A DNA stretch of 64,000 nucleotides from Setaria digitata (taxonomy: Eukaryota > Nematoda > Chromadorea > Rhabditida > Setariidae). Within the stretch, counting starts at the first letter, position 1, and each line of letters starts with the position of its first letter. The notes beneath the pieces are model-generated. The model saw nothing but the letters and a program-made list of their open reading frames with translations, searched no databases and had not been told where the DNA came from. Both the position numbers and the translations under genes were made by a program. The stretch covers positions 1 to 64,000 of the forward strand of contig RCAB01000164.1 of the NCBI GenBank assembly GCA_003640385.1, in the 5' to 3' direction. Positions 35,225-48,044 of the stretch are shown piece after piece.

Positions 35225-37481
35225 CTAAATGTTTTTTTTTTTTTTCATTTTTTCTAAAACATATTTTAATAGAGCAGAAAATGCATTATTTCATAGCTCA
35301 AATATGTAAACAATACCTTTTGCTAGATTTTAATTTTTTCTTTATTTTTGTTTTTGGAAATTGTGCCTTTAATTGAAGTAGATTTGACACTTGCTGATTT
35401 AATTAAAGTATCATTCTTTTTTTTTTCCCGAAATTTTAATTTTAGGAGAAAAATTAGCAAATATTAAAAAACTTCAAAACTGCAGTAACAGAAGAATTAA
35501 AGTAATTAATAGGTGCTAATCTACTATAATATATGTAATATATTTTCTGGATGGCATTTTCTCTTTTTCAAAAACAAAAAAGTTTATCTTTCGGAGTCTT
35601 ATTGTATAAAAAATTAAAAAATTAGTTGTGAAAGAGTTGAATTCGAAATTATTAATGGTCTATGATCTATTTATTTGTAGATGTTATCTAGCAGGATTAT
35701 TGCTTTTCAGACATTGCATTCAGTGTATGCTTCGCAAATTATATATTTTATTTAGAAATTTATACGTGTTTCACTTATTGTTGATTGAAAAACAGCAAAC
35801 TGTATAGTGATTTTTTTTTTAGTGGTTAAGTGTTTAAGTCATTTCTAGCTCAGCTTTTAGAGATTTGTATAGAAATGCGACTTTCCTCAGAATTAAAAAA
35901 AAAAAAATGTTTTGTTAGTAACATGTAATTTAAATTAATATATATTATTTTTGTCTATAATAATAGTTCAACGCAAAATACAAACAATGGAAATTTTTGA
36001 AGACTTTTTCCACTGTTTAGTCTTTTGACAGTCAGAACATTCGCAATTATCGACAGTTTTCCAGGTTTCTGAAAGCACTTTCTTGGATTTAAAATGATAC
36101 GATCACCTGTGGACGAATTTCTGAAGTGTGTTCGATATCTAATTTAGGCGAAAAGTTGTTATCAAGCATATTTATTAATGGTACTGCATGTTTCCATCAG
36201 CTATTTAACAAAAAAAAAAAAAAAAAAAAAAAAAACGAAGCCGCTTTCACTAAATAATAATCGGTTTACTTATCAACTAAATTCTGCAACAGTTTCATTT
36301 TTTTTTTCAAATATTACAAATAATTGAACATAGTGATCTGCAAATGTATCCAAAATAAAATGTTATGATAATTGGTGATAAATCACTTCCAAATTTTGAT
36401 TACTTTATCAAAAATATGCATTAATTCCAAACAATTATAATCATATCATTTTTAAAAAAATTTTTTTTTTCCTGTTTTGTTCATCTAATCTGATTTAGGC
36501 GAAAAGTTGTTATCAAGCTTATTTATTAATGGTACTGCATGTTAGGATAATAAATTTATCCTTTCCTATTTTTTTCTCTTCCTTTCTTCTATCTTTTCTT
36601 TTTTTCTACTGCTTTCTCCTCCCATTACAGCATTATGCGAAAAACAAACAAACCAAAAAAAAGGCAGAAAACTTGCTTATAAAATGATTTTGTTATATTA
36701 ATAGCTACCGATTGCTGAAAAAGTTTTTTCGTCGTTTTTCCTTAAACCAGCAATCTCTTTATTTTGATACTTTTTCGTGGTTGTTGCTATATAAACGAGC
36801 ACCACCTCAGATATCTCCTCTCAGCATTACGGATATATCGTGTTGTCACCTCAGATATTTTTCTTGACTGTTAGTGTTGTTCAAATAGTTAGTTGAGTAT
36901 TCAACTTCTGAAGATTTACTTTTCTTTTTATCCATTTGGTGATTGAATTGTTGCTACTTCTAGGAATTAATACTATTAAACAGAAATTAAAATCTTATAT
37001 TTGTTGATTTTGAATAGATTAAAATAGAATTTATGTCATTATAAAGATTCGTTCTAACTTTTTAAGATATGAGAAAGAATTTGGTCTTTCAGAGATAGCA
37101 TTGTTCGATCCGAGCTTTTTTTTCGGACTTCTTAAAAACCTCTGTGCTCGAATCTTTTGAACTACTTTGAAAACTATTGTGGAAGAGTAAATTTTATAGT
37201 TTGGAATTTTTAATATTTAAAAAAAAAAAAAAAGCAAGAAATTTCTGAAGTATCCTTAAACAATAGACTTATGTGTCCCAGTGCCTTTGTGTGCTCTTTG
37301 TTACTTCATCTCGTTAAATTTTCTCGATATTATTATTATGAGAAAACGGAAATTCAACCCATTTTAATCCATCTACAGTTAATTAAAAAAATTAATTCAG
37401 AACGAACATCCCATTTTTGTAAAAGACAGAAGTTGCGGATTAGATTACAACTAATCAGAAATTACGATTTGTGCTAAATAG
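35225..37481. other. Intergenic between synaptogyrin and collagen
   Basis: AT-rich, with a poly-A near 36209-36234 and a pair of 51-bp direct repeats listed separately. Around 36.78-36.87 kb the string ACCTCAGATAT occurs twice, 55-60 bp apart. No coding frame is supported; the frame at 37271-37477 runs into the collagen start without homology. Confidence 0.6.
36142..36543. repeat. 51-bp direct repeats 351 bp apart
   Basis: 36142-36192 and 36493-36543 are identical except for one A/T difference (core ATTTAGGCGAAAAGTTGTTA, then TTTATTAATGGTACTGCATG). The 300 bp between them is AT-rich and shows no transposase or LTR features. Could be a segmental duplication or the ends of a decayed element. 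Confidence 0.85.
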
Positions 37482-37488
37482 GAACAAA

Positions 37489-39750
37489 ATGATTGGCGAG
37501 ATTGAACGAGTTCAAGAACGTTTATTACACGCCGAAAAACTCAGACGTTTGACATTTTTTGGTGTTGCGATAAGTGCTTTTGCTGCAGTAATTTGTGTGA
37601 TGTCTGCACCTTTACTTTACAATTACCTACAAATCGTTCAGACACAATTACAAACGGAAACTGAATACTGCAAAGTAAGTGTGAATTTATGTAAGGTTGA
37701 TAAAATCGATGCAATTTAATTCAAAGTTGATTGGATTCTGGATGGATTTCTGTAGCAGCCTCGTTCAGTTGGAAGATGATTGGATTTTGAATGAGTTCAT
37801 ATATCGCCATAATTCAATTCAAAGATAACTGGATTCTGAATGGATTTTTGTAGCAATACAATTTAGTTGAAAGATAATTTGATTCTAAATGAATTTATTT
37901 ACTGATGGAAGGGTGATTGGATTCTGGATGAATTTATTTATCGATGCAATTTAGTTAAAAAATAATTAGATTCCGAATGAGTTCCTGTACCGATACAATT
38001 CACTTCAATTCAACTTCAATATGTGACAAAATTCTGAACCGATGAATTCTATTTGACTTTTTTTTCGGTTATTTGCAGTGTTTAAATATGCCTAATTTCT
38101 GATAGCAAAAAAAAAAATCGTAAACATAGCATCAAATGACATTTTTTCAAAGAGGAAAAAGAAACTTCGGTTAGGTTAATTCAGAATTTAATTGTAACAT
38201 TAATTTACATTCCAGCAACAAATCCATTTAGATATTGCCTTTCCTTTCCTACTTCCAATTTTTTATTTATCAACCAACCAGTGCATTCTGCTTGGTGTCA
38301 AACAATACATTAAAATGATGGCCTTTTTATCATTTATTTCGCCAAATAAAAAAAATCAAAACATTCAATTTGTGTGAGGCTTATATCTCAGAAATTAAAA
38401 TAGAAGAAAACTTTGACTTTAGAGTCGATCATTGGAGCTTGTGAAACGACTCTCTGAGAGAAATTTGAAATATAAGCGAGACGGGAATTTGGATGAAGGA
38501 GCGTTAAATAAAAGTAATTATGTCCAACATATGGTTACGAAAGTACAACGTCTAATGATTTATTGCTTCACCAAAAATACGATTTAATGATAATTCAAAT
38601 AATGGTTAAATTATAGTTTATAAGGAAAAAGAGAAATCTTCACCTTTCTAAGATGGTAGCTACAAAGTTATTGGAATAAATTGATTGTATTTCCTACAAG
38701 GTTGCGCATGTGGTTATGGGGCACCAGGTGAATCTGGGCCAAAAGGTCATGATGGAAAAGATGGTAGAGACGGAATACCGGGGAAAAATGGAATACCAGG
38801 AATTGATGGTGATTTAATTGTTGCCAGTGAAAGTGATTTCTGCTTTGACTGTCCACCAGGTTTGATGTTTCATTATTGAAGAGAAGTTTTTACAGTTCTG
38901 AAGGTTTTTTAGTATTTGCCATTGCTTAAAATACTTGTAGGAGTTCCTGGACCACCGGGTCCTCCAGGTCCTAAAGGTCTACCTGGCATGCCTGGCACAC
39001 CAGGCTTGAATGCTGATGGTGGTAGAAGAGGCCCAAGAGGACCACCTGGATCTCCTGGACTTCCAGTAAGTTCCAAATAGAAATTTCCCGCTTCGTTTTT
39101 CTTCCTTTAAAATAATCGCTTTTTTTCAAAATAATTGTTTTTCTTTTCTTTTTGACTAATGTTTTTAGGGAATACCGGGACAAGCTGGACCGAAAGGACA
39201 ACCTGGTATTGATGGACACATTGTCATGCAGCCTGGACCACCAGGTGTTCCTGGCATACCAGGTAGCATATAATCGTATCAGTGTATATACTAAAGTTCA
39301 CATTTTAAGTAAATGAGTAAAATTTATAAAAGGAGGAGGTGATATTTTTGGCTTACATTTTTCAATACTGAAATAAATATTTCAAATCCTTTAAATGCAT
39401 TTTAGAAGTTATGGAAAAATTAACTTATTTTTATTGCAACCAAAGCAAATATTATAATGCATAATATTTTCAGGATCACAAGGTCCGATAGGTGCACCAG
39501 GAGTCCGAGGTTTACCTGGAGTACCAGGAATACCAGGTAGTCCTTGCTCAATATTTCAGAGTATGTGAAACTTTAGGATATATTCTATTTTGGTTGAATT
39601 ACAGGCAAGCAAGGTCCACCAGGCAATCATGGTGTTCCAGGATCTCCAGGTCGTGTTGGATTACGTGGAGAGCAAGGTATAGCTGGAAAACCTGGGCTAA
39701 GTGGAACATGTAGTCATTGTCCATTACCAAGAACAGCTCCAGGCTATTAA
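37489..39750 (+). CDS. Nematode cuticle collagen
   Basis: Structural collagen of the extracellular cuticle, about 262 residues. Exons: 37489-37690 (or to 37674), 38701-38859, 38941-39065, 39169-39262, 39474-39536, 39605-39750. The N-terminal block ([20 protein letters not shown] then [20 protein letters not shown]) is the charged box plus membrane/signal region typical of the family. Interrupted Gly-X-Y tracts follow, with cysteine clusters [12 protein letters not shown] and CSHCPLPR between and after them. All introns from the second on fall next to Gly codons and keep the Gly-X-Y frame. Unresolved: the exon 1 donor. GTAAGT at 37675 leaves phase 0, which does not fit exon 2; GTAAGG at 37691 gives phase 1 and joins cleanly. 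Alternatively a small exon was missed. A start at 37471 is in frame but lies before the acceptor AAATAG (37476-37481). Confidence 0.92.
37704..38010. repeat. Degenerate 55-65-bp minisatellite in collagen intron 1, about five copies
   Basis: Recurring units share (A)ATTGGATTCTGAATGAATTT followed by TTGTATCGATACAATT-like sequence and AGTTGAAAGATA, with substitutions and small indels. The array lies immediately after the exon 1 donor. Confidence 0.75.
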
Positions 39751-40949
39751 TAATCATAGCTATTTACGCTCATTTTCCACTAAAATTTAAATTTACCAGT
39801 CACATTAAAGGAGCATTTCACGGTAAACATTAATTCCATGAAAAGCTGTTTTGCTGTAAAATTTGAATGTCATGCAAATTGGTTTATTGAATGAGAAAAA
39901 TAACAAAGCACTTTTCACAATTCTGACAATTATTTGATACTTTATCAATATTAATTTTCACTCTAATTTCTCAGGTAGACAGACTATTTTCAAACATAGA
40001 GAACAAAAAAAAAAAAATTTTTTTTTAAACCTGATTCCTTTATCAGTATTTTATAGCTAAGAGAAATGTAATTTATCATTTAGCAATGAATAGTACCCGA
40101 TAGTGGTAAATGCTCTTTGCAAACCAGTTCTTGCTTTTGTTTTATATAATATGAAAGAAGAAGTGTAGCACTGAAAAATATTTCTTTAATCATTTTTAAT
40201 GAGAAAATTTTAGTAGTTGGATTTGATTTAATTTGATTTCAAACTGTTATAAAATATGATTCCCCTTAATGAATTACTTATATTTGATGGAATGCTTTAT
40301 ATCAACAAAGGAAATGATTAACCACACTATGTTATTTATCATACTTCTGTGATAAAGTGAGGAAGATATGTTCTAAAGAACAATATTACTGCCAATATTT
40401 TTTATCATTGATAAAAATTATTTCCACCTATTTTTGTTTAATATCTGGATGCCGGTTGAAAATGAAATTTTCATCAAAAATCAATTTCCATAAATGGTAC
40501 AATTTTCTTGCTCCCTCTCTTTATATATATATAATTACAAATATTTTGAAGTGAATTTCCATTTTTTCCGACAACAAAATATTGATTGGAATAAGAAATA
40601 GATTTTAGAAAATGGTCGTTACTTATAGTCCTAATTAGTCTAACAGAAAAAATTTTCAATGATTTTCATTAGCATCAGTTAAATGAGCGGAAACAGCTAG
40701 TAGGAACTCAACTTGAATACACTTCATTAAGTAAGAAGGCAGTTGAGTAGTATGGAAGTAAAGCAAGATAAATGAATGATCCAAGTAAATCAGAATAATT
40801 ATGCTCTGTATGGATAATAAAACTAAGAAGTCGGTATTAGCAACACTCCATGAAATATGATCGTGTAAAGCATGAAACTTCATCACGTTCATAAGAAACT
40901 TCAAGTTGGATCAGTGAAGAGCATTGATAATTTAAGCTTGTCAATTTTA
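39751..40949. other. Intergenic between convergent collagen and IgSF genes
   Basis: 3' flanks of both genes. Short frames at 40357-40554, 40474-40659 and 40656-40904 lack domains and codon bias. No structured RNA recognised. Confidence 0.6.
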
Positions 40950-43900
40950 TCATAGAAGGAAGAAGTAAAGAAATGAAGTAATAAGTGTTAATTGTTGAAG
41001 AGGTGATAAAGCAGACTGCGTAAGCATCGATGGTTTAATTTTTGAAGTTGTTTTCACGGCTACTGTTACAGTATCACCAATTCCCGCTTCATTTTCCGCT
41101 GTAAATCTGAATATATACGTTGTTCCTTGACGTAATCCACCAATTTCATACAATCCATTTTCATCTAAAAGTTACAACTACAGCAAAGCATAATTCACGT
41201 ACGGTAAAAAACGCATGAAACATGCGGCATTATATAATTATACAATAAAGATGTTCCTCACTTGTATGTTTAGAAAGAAAAATTAAAGTTTTACTGAAAG
41301 AATTTTCTTTGTTTTTATTGGTGAGAAAGGAAATCTCATAAATTATAAAACTTACTCAAGTGAACATCCATTTTGACAGCATGAGCAAACCAAACACGAT
41401 TATTTTCCCTGTTTTGATCACGACTCTAAATTTAGCATTATTTTAAACTTACCAAAATATTTTCCAATCTTTTTTTTTTTTCTCTTTAATAATGAAAATA
41501 AAATCTATGCAGTTTATTGTATTATTATATTATTATGAGGAACAAAATTAACAAAGCTTGAAATTCATGGAACTTTTTATTCTTATTTCATTTTTTTTTT
41601 TTTAGCAAAACTGACAATTGACGCACTTGTTCCAGAATTGATTTCTTAATATATTCAATAATGTAACGTTGTATTGGTAACTGTTCGCCGAATCCTTCAT
41701 CAATTTTCCATACCACGTAAGTCATTCCAACATCTTGTAGAGAAACGTGTACTTCACCAGGTGGTGCTGTAACGTAAGACTTCGTCCAAAAATGTTAGCA
41801 AAATTTTTTTTACATGTTAGAAGTTCAAATAAAATAACAATTTAAAAGTTGCTTACTTGCTTCTTTAACCGCAATTGTTTGTTGTGCCTTAGACTTTCCA
41901 TTATTTACTTCGCATCGATATTCACCCAAATCGTATTCAGTTGGTGATAAAATCTGAAATTTCATATAATTTTGAAAAAAAAAAAAAAAAAACCCAAACA
42001 AATAGGTATGAACAGAAATAAGAAAAGGTACGTAGATTCATGGAATAGAGCAGCACTAGTAAACTGAAACAATGAATATATTATAGTAAAGGTTAAATTA
42101 AAATAATTTTTTTCTTCCAAGTATAGAAATGAAATTACTTTGAGACAACTGCTTTGATTTGAAGCATCAACCAGAATGATATGATTGCTATCATTCCAAA
42201 GCTCATCACTACCTCGCAAATATCGAAAATGTGTGGCAGGTGGATTCGATCGAGTCACGTTACAGCAGATCTGAGCTATGTGATCGAGAACAATGAAACG
42301 TTCCACAAATGGTTTACTGAACTGTGGCGATGCTAAAACTATTGATCTTTAAGACACTTCATTATAATACAATATTTTCAGGTAGCTTTATCAATTCCAG
42401 TTTCACAACTACCGGAAAATAATCGCCAAACTTTATTTGATCAAAATACTATACCTTCAAAATCGAAATGCCTATCATTTGCATCACTTTTATCTCTTAT
42501 CAAAAGGGCAACATTTATAAAATGGCGTTTCTTGTGATTGAAAAATATAATATCAAATACTGACACCAAACATCAAGCCGAATTTCATGCTGTTCAACAA
42601 CGGTTGCATCATACTGTTCGAATTCTTGAACTGATAAGCATTTAATGACAGTGTCTTGATAATCATTTGTAAGCTTACTGACAGTTACTTCTGATCCGGC
42701 CGTTACAAATAACGTTTCTGAAAGGATTAAATTTAACTTTTATCTCAATTTATTTTGAGTAGTTTTAAATCAATTAAGGTAAATTTTTTTCAATTTATCA
42801 GATATACATATAATATAACAATTAATTTCAACTACTTGATCCTAGAAAAAGAAAAAACAGTGTTGAGAAGTGATTCAGCTAAATCCATTATTTTAAATTA
42901 ATCCCACTTTAATTACATTAATTACGAAATGTTTTTAGTCCTTCTAATCTCTTTCATTAACGAATATCACTGGTCTTTGACTAAAACCTTTTTGATTTAA
43001 TGATCGTCATTTTATCTCTATTAAGAATGTTCTCTCAATTTTAATTCAGAGAATGGCTGTTTGTAGAATGTAGAATGGTTTTAAAGGCAGTACTAATAAA
43101 GTTTAAAAGCAAATTTAATGTTTCAGCAGCACTAATCTTCTCCCAAAATTTTCACACCTTGTCCTTAATGTTGCAGTTGTTCAATAAAGCCGCGTACCTT
43201 TCATTGCTTCATGCATTTGATCCACTGAACTAAATTCGAATTTTCTAATCTCAATTACACAAGATATACAAATTTCAAGGTAATATTTAATTACGCTTTA
43301 ACAGCACACTTTTGTATGTGAACTTTTCGTTATTAATGATAAAATAAAATTGAAATGAACCATTAAGCGGAAATCCATTTTGATTCGTAATATGGGTTTC
43401 TGGTTGTGGATTTCCAGTGGATCCACAATCAACGGTTAACGATTCTCCAAACATTCCACCAACAACATTGTTCGTTTCTTTCCAACGAATTTCGTCTAAA
43501 CAGAGAAAAAAGCCGAAAGTTTTTCTTTTTTAATGGAGTAAACACTGAGTATTTAATTCGATTAATACTTCCTTTGGGCCATCTAATTTAGTTAGCACTT
43601 GTTCATTTTATATCAGTCTTTTTTTTTTTTTTTTTTCTTGAAAATATCACATGTAGTATTTATAAATCTAGTACCGACGACAATGAGTTCCACTGCCCAA
43701 TCTGCTGATATTCGTCGAGAATTCCTGGCAACACACTTGTAGAAACCTGTGTCACGTTTTGCAATTTGCGTAAATACCAACGATAATTTCTTATACATTG
43801 AGCCATGCTCTCGTAATTCTACAGTGAACAAGCTAAAAATGGATTTAAAAAAAAAAAAAAAATCAAAAATATTTTAAAACATGTTGATGATAAAGCAAAT

Positions 43901-45727
43901 AATTATTCACTTTGTAAGTTATTATGTAAATAACAAGTTATAATATAATTATTTCAATCAATATTTTATCACTAGACAGGATAAAGTAGTTTGCTTCAAT
44001 GTATTAGATAGCAGTAAGTGAATAATTGATTTTAGATAACGTGATTTACGCTTTACCACTTCCTTGAATTACTGCTGTTAGCTTAAGTTAGCTTAAAGTA
44101 ATTAATTGAAAAGCAAAATAGTCGTAGTGGCTCGCCAAGTTTCGTAAAAGTTCATAAATTAGTGCAAGAAATTCAGCTTAAGATTGTAATTAATGCTGCA
44201 AAAATAATGTCGCTACCTATTAGACGATTCACCATCTATTTCACGGCCGAATTCATTTCTCCAGGTAAGATGCAAGCAATTTACGGATGTCTGTTGACAT
44301 ATACATGAAATTCGAAATCTGCGATCAACTCGAACCACATATCGACTGTTATTAAGTGGCGGTGGCTCAAGACGTAATAAATTTGAGCACTTTACCCCCG
44401 TTACGAAGCCTTAATTAATTAAGATGAATTTAAAATTTTACTTGTAGTTTGCAAATGAAGACTTTCACATTACTCTCTCAGATAGCACTGTCATTCCAAT
44501 CATCGTTATTTCACCATGTTTTAAAATGTTCGCCTTTTTTTTTCTTTTTAATTTCACTTTGACAATTTATGGAATTTTTTGAATATTGTTCTGTGAAAAT
44601 TTTACGAATTATTTGTAAAATTATTTAAATTTTAAGCTCAGAATTATTTATATCGCTAACAAAAGAGTGACAAAATGTTTGTTAAATAACGCTGAAATGA
44701 AATTTTGTCATTATCATTCATTTGCTTCAACTTCTTTTTCATTCTCTTTTCTTGTCGAGAAAGAAAACAGCGTAAGAGTTGAGCACTACACAATGCTGTT
44801 GGCCTCAAAATTTTTGGCCTTTTTTTAGCTTGAAAGAGATTTACGCTTCCAGAAGGTTTTCTATAGACAGCTAACAGAACTTTGCTCTCACTTTCCCTTT
44901 CTCGTATTTCGTTTTCCTTTGATAAAATATAATAGCCTCATTCACACTCAAAAAAAAAAAAAATAAATAAATAAGTAAATAAATAAATAACTAAGAATGA
45001 AAAGTAATAATTGTAGAATTGATCGAGAAAATGGCCAAATGTTTGAAAAGTGAAAATAAATACTTTTATTTACTGGAATTGTTCCAAATATATATATTGC
45101 TAATCTATATCATTTATAATTAATTGCAAAAAGCGTTTAAAAGAATGTATTCTGAAGGAATGGAATGAATGATTTTGTCCAGAAAAGAAAAATGACATTA
45201 TTAAATTATATCAAATAGATATCAGAGTTAAATAATTTTATAAAGAAAGGGAAGGAAAAGGAAAGTGCAGGAAAATGCAAGAAGAAGGGATGGGAAAGAT
45301 AAGGAAATTAAGTTTAAAAGGCAACAATATAGGGGAAAAAAAAAAAAAAATGGAATACAAATGAGGAAGGTTGATGATAAGTTGAAAAATGATAATAACT
45401 AGGAGAAAGTGATTATTTATTCATGCAGTTCTCATCCTTTAATATTGTTAATTTCAAATTTCATTCACATTCGACTTCTTTCTTATTCTTTTTAGCCCTT
45501 TTTTTCTGTTATAAATAAGAAGCGCAGGAAAATTTTAAAATTGAAAAAGAAAAAAAAATGCTAAGATTGAAATTTCTATATTTGAAGAGAGGAGGAAAGA
45601 TAGAGAGGAAAAAAAGAAGGAACGTACCGGCGAGAAGAGTAAAAGCAATCAGTGTGGTAATGATAATAATGATATCAATGAAGGCGCTAAAGCTAACTGT
45701 GATTGACAAAGGCGAACTGAATGACAT
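40950..45727 (-). CDS. GPI-anchored Ig/fibronectin-III cell-surface protein
   Basis: Predicted neuronal-type adhesion protein of 484 residues in ten phase-consistent exons: 45727-45628, 44409-44217, 43832-43675, 43495-43361, 42717-42565, 42332-42139, 41953-41857, 41766-41627, 41425-41356, 41164-40950. Order: signal/hydrophobic segment (IIIIITTLIAFTLLAG); Ig1, ending KRDTGFYKCVARN; Ig2 (GESLTVDCGSTGNPQP to DTVIKCLSVQEF); Ig3 (AQICCNVTRSNPPATH to DLGEYRCEVNN); one FNIII domain (TPPGEVHVSLQDVGMTYVVW to YIFRFTAENEAGIGDTV); then Ser/Thr residues and a hydrophobic C-terminus (LTLITSFLYFFLL) with no cytoplasmic tail, indicating a GPI anchor. Architecture and size resemble C. elegans RIG-3; this assignment is tentative. 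The exon 5 donor (GTCAGT) is the weakest junction. Divergent from the CHH-like gene. Confidence 0.85.
44949..44992. repeat. AAAT tetranucleotide tract in IgSF intron 1
   Basis: A poly-A run followed by near-perfect AAAT/AAAC/AAGT units, typical of the simple repeats found in introns across the window. Confidence 0.7.
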
Positions 45728-46954
45728 CGATGATTGAAAGTAGTTTGAATCAACCCATATTGACTAAAAATAAAAATGGTAGAGAAGGAGTGAAAGAAGC
45801 TAGAATGGCCTAAGATAGCCAAGTGTGCCACGCCTATTCCCTAGTCAAGACTAAAGCTTCCACTGAATTCGAACTAATTCCGTGCATGGATGTATATCCA
45901 TTCATTCAGCCTGGCATCTTTTCATAAACTTTTCCACTTTGGATAGCTTTTAAAAAAGCTGCATGTCATGTTATTATCATTTGTCCAACATTTCCATCTG
46001 TTATTGTTATTGCTTTGTTGTTTTTTGGAATCACTTCAAATCGATACTATCAGTAAAAACAGATGTTATCGAAAAATTCAAACAAAAGAGAAGGAAATTT
46101 GAAAAAAAAAAAAAAAAAAAAAACAAGGTTGCTACACGTAAAATGGATGCTCTCAAATGATTTATTAATCATAACAAATGAAATTTGTGCAGTTGAATAG
46201 ATATTGTGATTAGATATCAAAAACTTCCAGAAATTTAATTTTTGATCCTTTTGTTTATCATCTTCAAGCAGAGCTTCAACTTATCATGTAATTAAAGGTG
46301 AAACCTCATCAGACATTGCTCCCGATACCAAATGAATACACACACTATGAGCTGCATGAGAAAACACTTGATTTAAAATTATCATGATAATAATTCTAGA
46401 CTATCATTGCTAGATCTTAATCATTATTTTTATATTATATTTTTTCTTACTTTCAGGGGAATAGTAGTTTGGTAGTTTCCGGAAAGAGAAATTATCAGAA
46501 GGAGCTTTTTTTCCATAAGCTATTTATGGACTATTCTTCATTATGAGTTTTGGTAAAAATTTTTATTGACATGCAGAATAGATGCTGAAATATTTCGAGA
46601 ATGATCGGAAGGTGTAAAAAGATGACAGTTCAGTGGAAGTTACTCTTAACTGAATTGATGTAAATGAATTTAATAAAGGAAGAAGGAAAGATGAAATGGG
46701 TGGACAGATGAGGGACAGAACGATGACCAGTGGAAGGGATGCGAATATTTGCTGTATTGAGAATTAAACTTCTTAAATCGTTTGCACTGTAAAACATTCC
46801 ATACATTCCCGAGATAGCTCAACAGCCAATTGGCATTTGGGGATTGGGTTATTCACTTGCACCCTTTCGTCCCATTTTTTGGGAGGTTCAGTAATCAACT
46901 CAGTGGTACTGTCAGTTTTAATGGAAATAATCGAGCAGCTGAATTAGCATCACA
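45728..46954. other. Shared divergent upstream region
   Basis: 1.2 kb between the start codons of the IgSF gene (minus) and the CHH-like gene (plus); should hold both promoters. No individual element recognised. A poly-A lies near 46104-46123. A stretch at about 46808-46860 (GAGATAGCTCAACAGCC...) looks briefly like a tRNA D-arm but lacks a T-arm. Confidence 0.5.
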
Positions 46955-47397
46955 ATGAGAATCTCTAAGCTGTTAATATTTTTTTTGGATGCCGGACTGA
47001 TAATAGAATGTATTGCTTTTTTGCATAATGCGTGGATGTTTGCAAGTTCGACAACCTCAACCTCAAGACCAACTTGTTCCATCTATGATGATGAGCAGTT
47101 GCATATTATCATGGATCGAGTTTGTGAGATATGTCATGAAATGTATTCTCATCAATATCCAAATACAAGGGCTGATTGCAGGTTTGAAATGAGCACCTTT
47201 TTTCTGCGCATTTTTAAATTATCAGAAGTTTTTGAAGTGTTGTTACAAGAAGAACATAAGAAATAACAAATTTCAATTAAAATAATATACAATGTTAAAA
47301 AAAAATTTCAAATGATATTTTCAGGTCAGACTGTTTCCGGAGCAAACATTTTCAGTCATGCTTGGAGCATTTCCGACCAATGATTCCATACGGTTGA
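46955..47397 (+). CDS. CHH/ITP-family neuropeptide precursor
   Basis: Secreted peptide related to crustacean hyperglycaemic hormone and insect ion transport peptide; 99 residues. Exons 46955-47181 and 47325-47397 join in phase (AG|G). A hydrophobic N-terminus (LLIFFLDAGLIIECIAFL) is followed by a Ser/Thr spacer and a domain with six cysteines: C41, C57, C60, C75, C79 and C88. The spacing C-x15-C-x2-C-x14-C-x3-C-x8-C equals the family pattern except that the third gap is 14, not the usual 12. The MDRVCEICHEMY string is the family core (DRVCEDCYNLY type). The intron lies between the fourth and fifth cysteines. The chain ends in PYG, so C-terminal amidation after glycine removal is possible. C. 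elegans has CHH-like genes, so the family is known in nematodes. Convergent with a peptide-type GPCR 650 bp away. Confidence 0.88.
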
Positions 47398-48044
47398 ACT
47401 TCATCCAGTAGTTGAGGATTGAACAAAATGTGTTCCATTTGTTGTTTTACGACAAAAGCGCTTCCAACACCATCTTTGTATTGTTTTTTCGATTCACAAA
47501 CTTTTTTGGGTCATGCCCGAAAACCTAAAAATGATTCGGTAGGCTTTTCCTTAAACACCTTTTATTTACCTACAATGACTATTCTGTTATCGCATGTGCT
47601 TTTCAAATGAGGAATTAAAACTTCATTTTTCTTGCTTAAAAAAATGAACTCAACAGAAAGAACAAATTAAACTTAGCTTTTGCCCATGCATCAATCAAAT
47701 GATAGGATTATATATTAGGTACTTCGTACACTTTGGAACATAATTTACACTACTGATAATAACATCAGAAATAATACTGATAACAAATTGCTAAATATTG
47801 TTAAAAAATTAGCAAATAATAAACAAATGCTATATAAATGAATAATAAGTGCCAAATAAATAATTAACTAAGTAAATAGTGATAATAATAGTAATAATAA
47901 TGGTAGAAATAGTAGTAATAATGATAGTGATAATAATAATGTGGTAAGTAATAATCACTGTATTAAATGGACTGTACAGGCTGAAATCACTATTTCTTAA
48001 TAACCCTGTTTCCAAAAAATGATTCCATGCCTGAGGCACTTCAA
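47398..48044. other. Intergenic between convergent neuropeptide and GPCR genes
   Basis: Holds both 3' UTRs. Includes an imperfect AAT trinucleotide island around 47870-47945. The frame at 47419-47610 follows the peptide stop but has no signal, domain or splice partner. Confidence 0.6.

Noticed and set aside
46808..46860. tRNA-like string containing GATAGCTCAAC
   Set aside because: No acceptor stem pairing, anticodon stem or TTCGANNC loop could be found.
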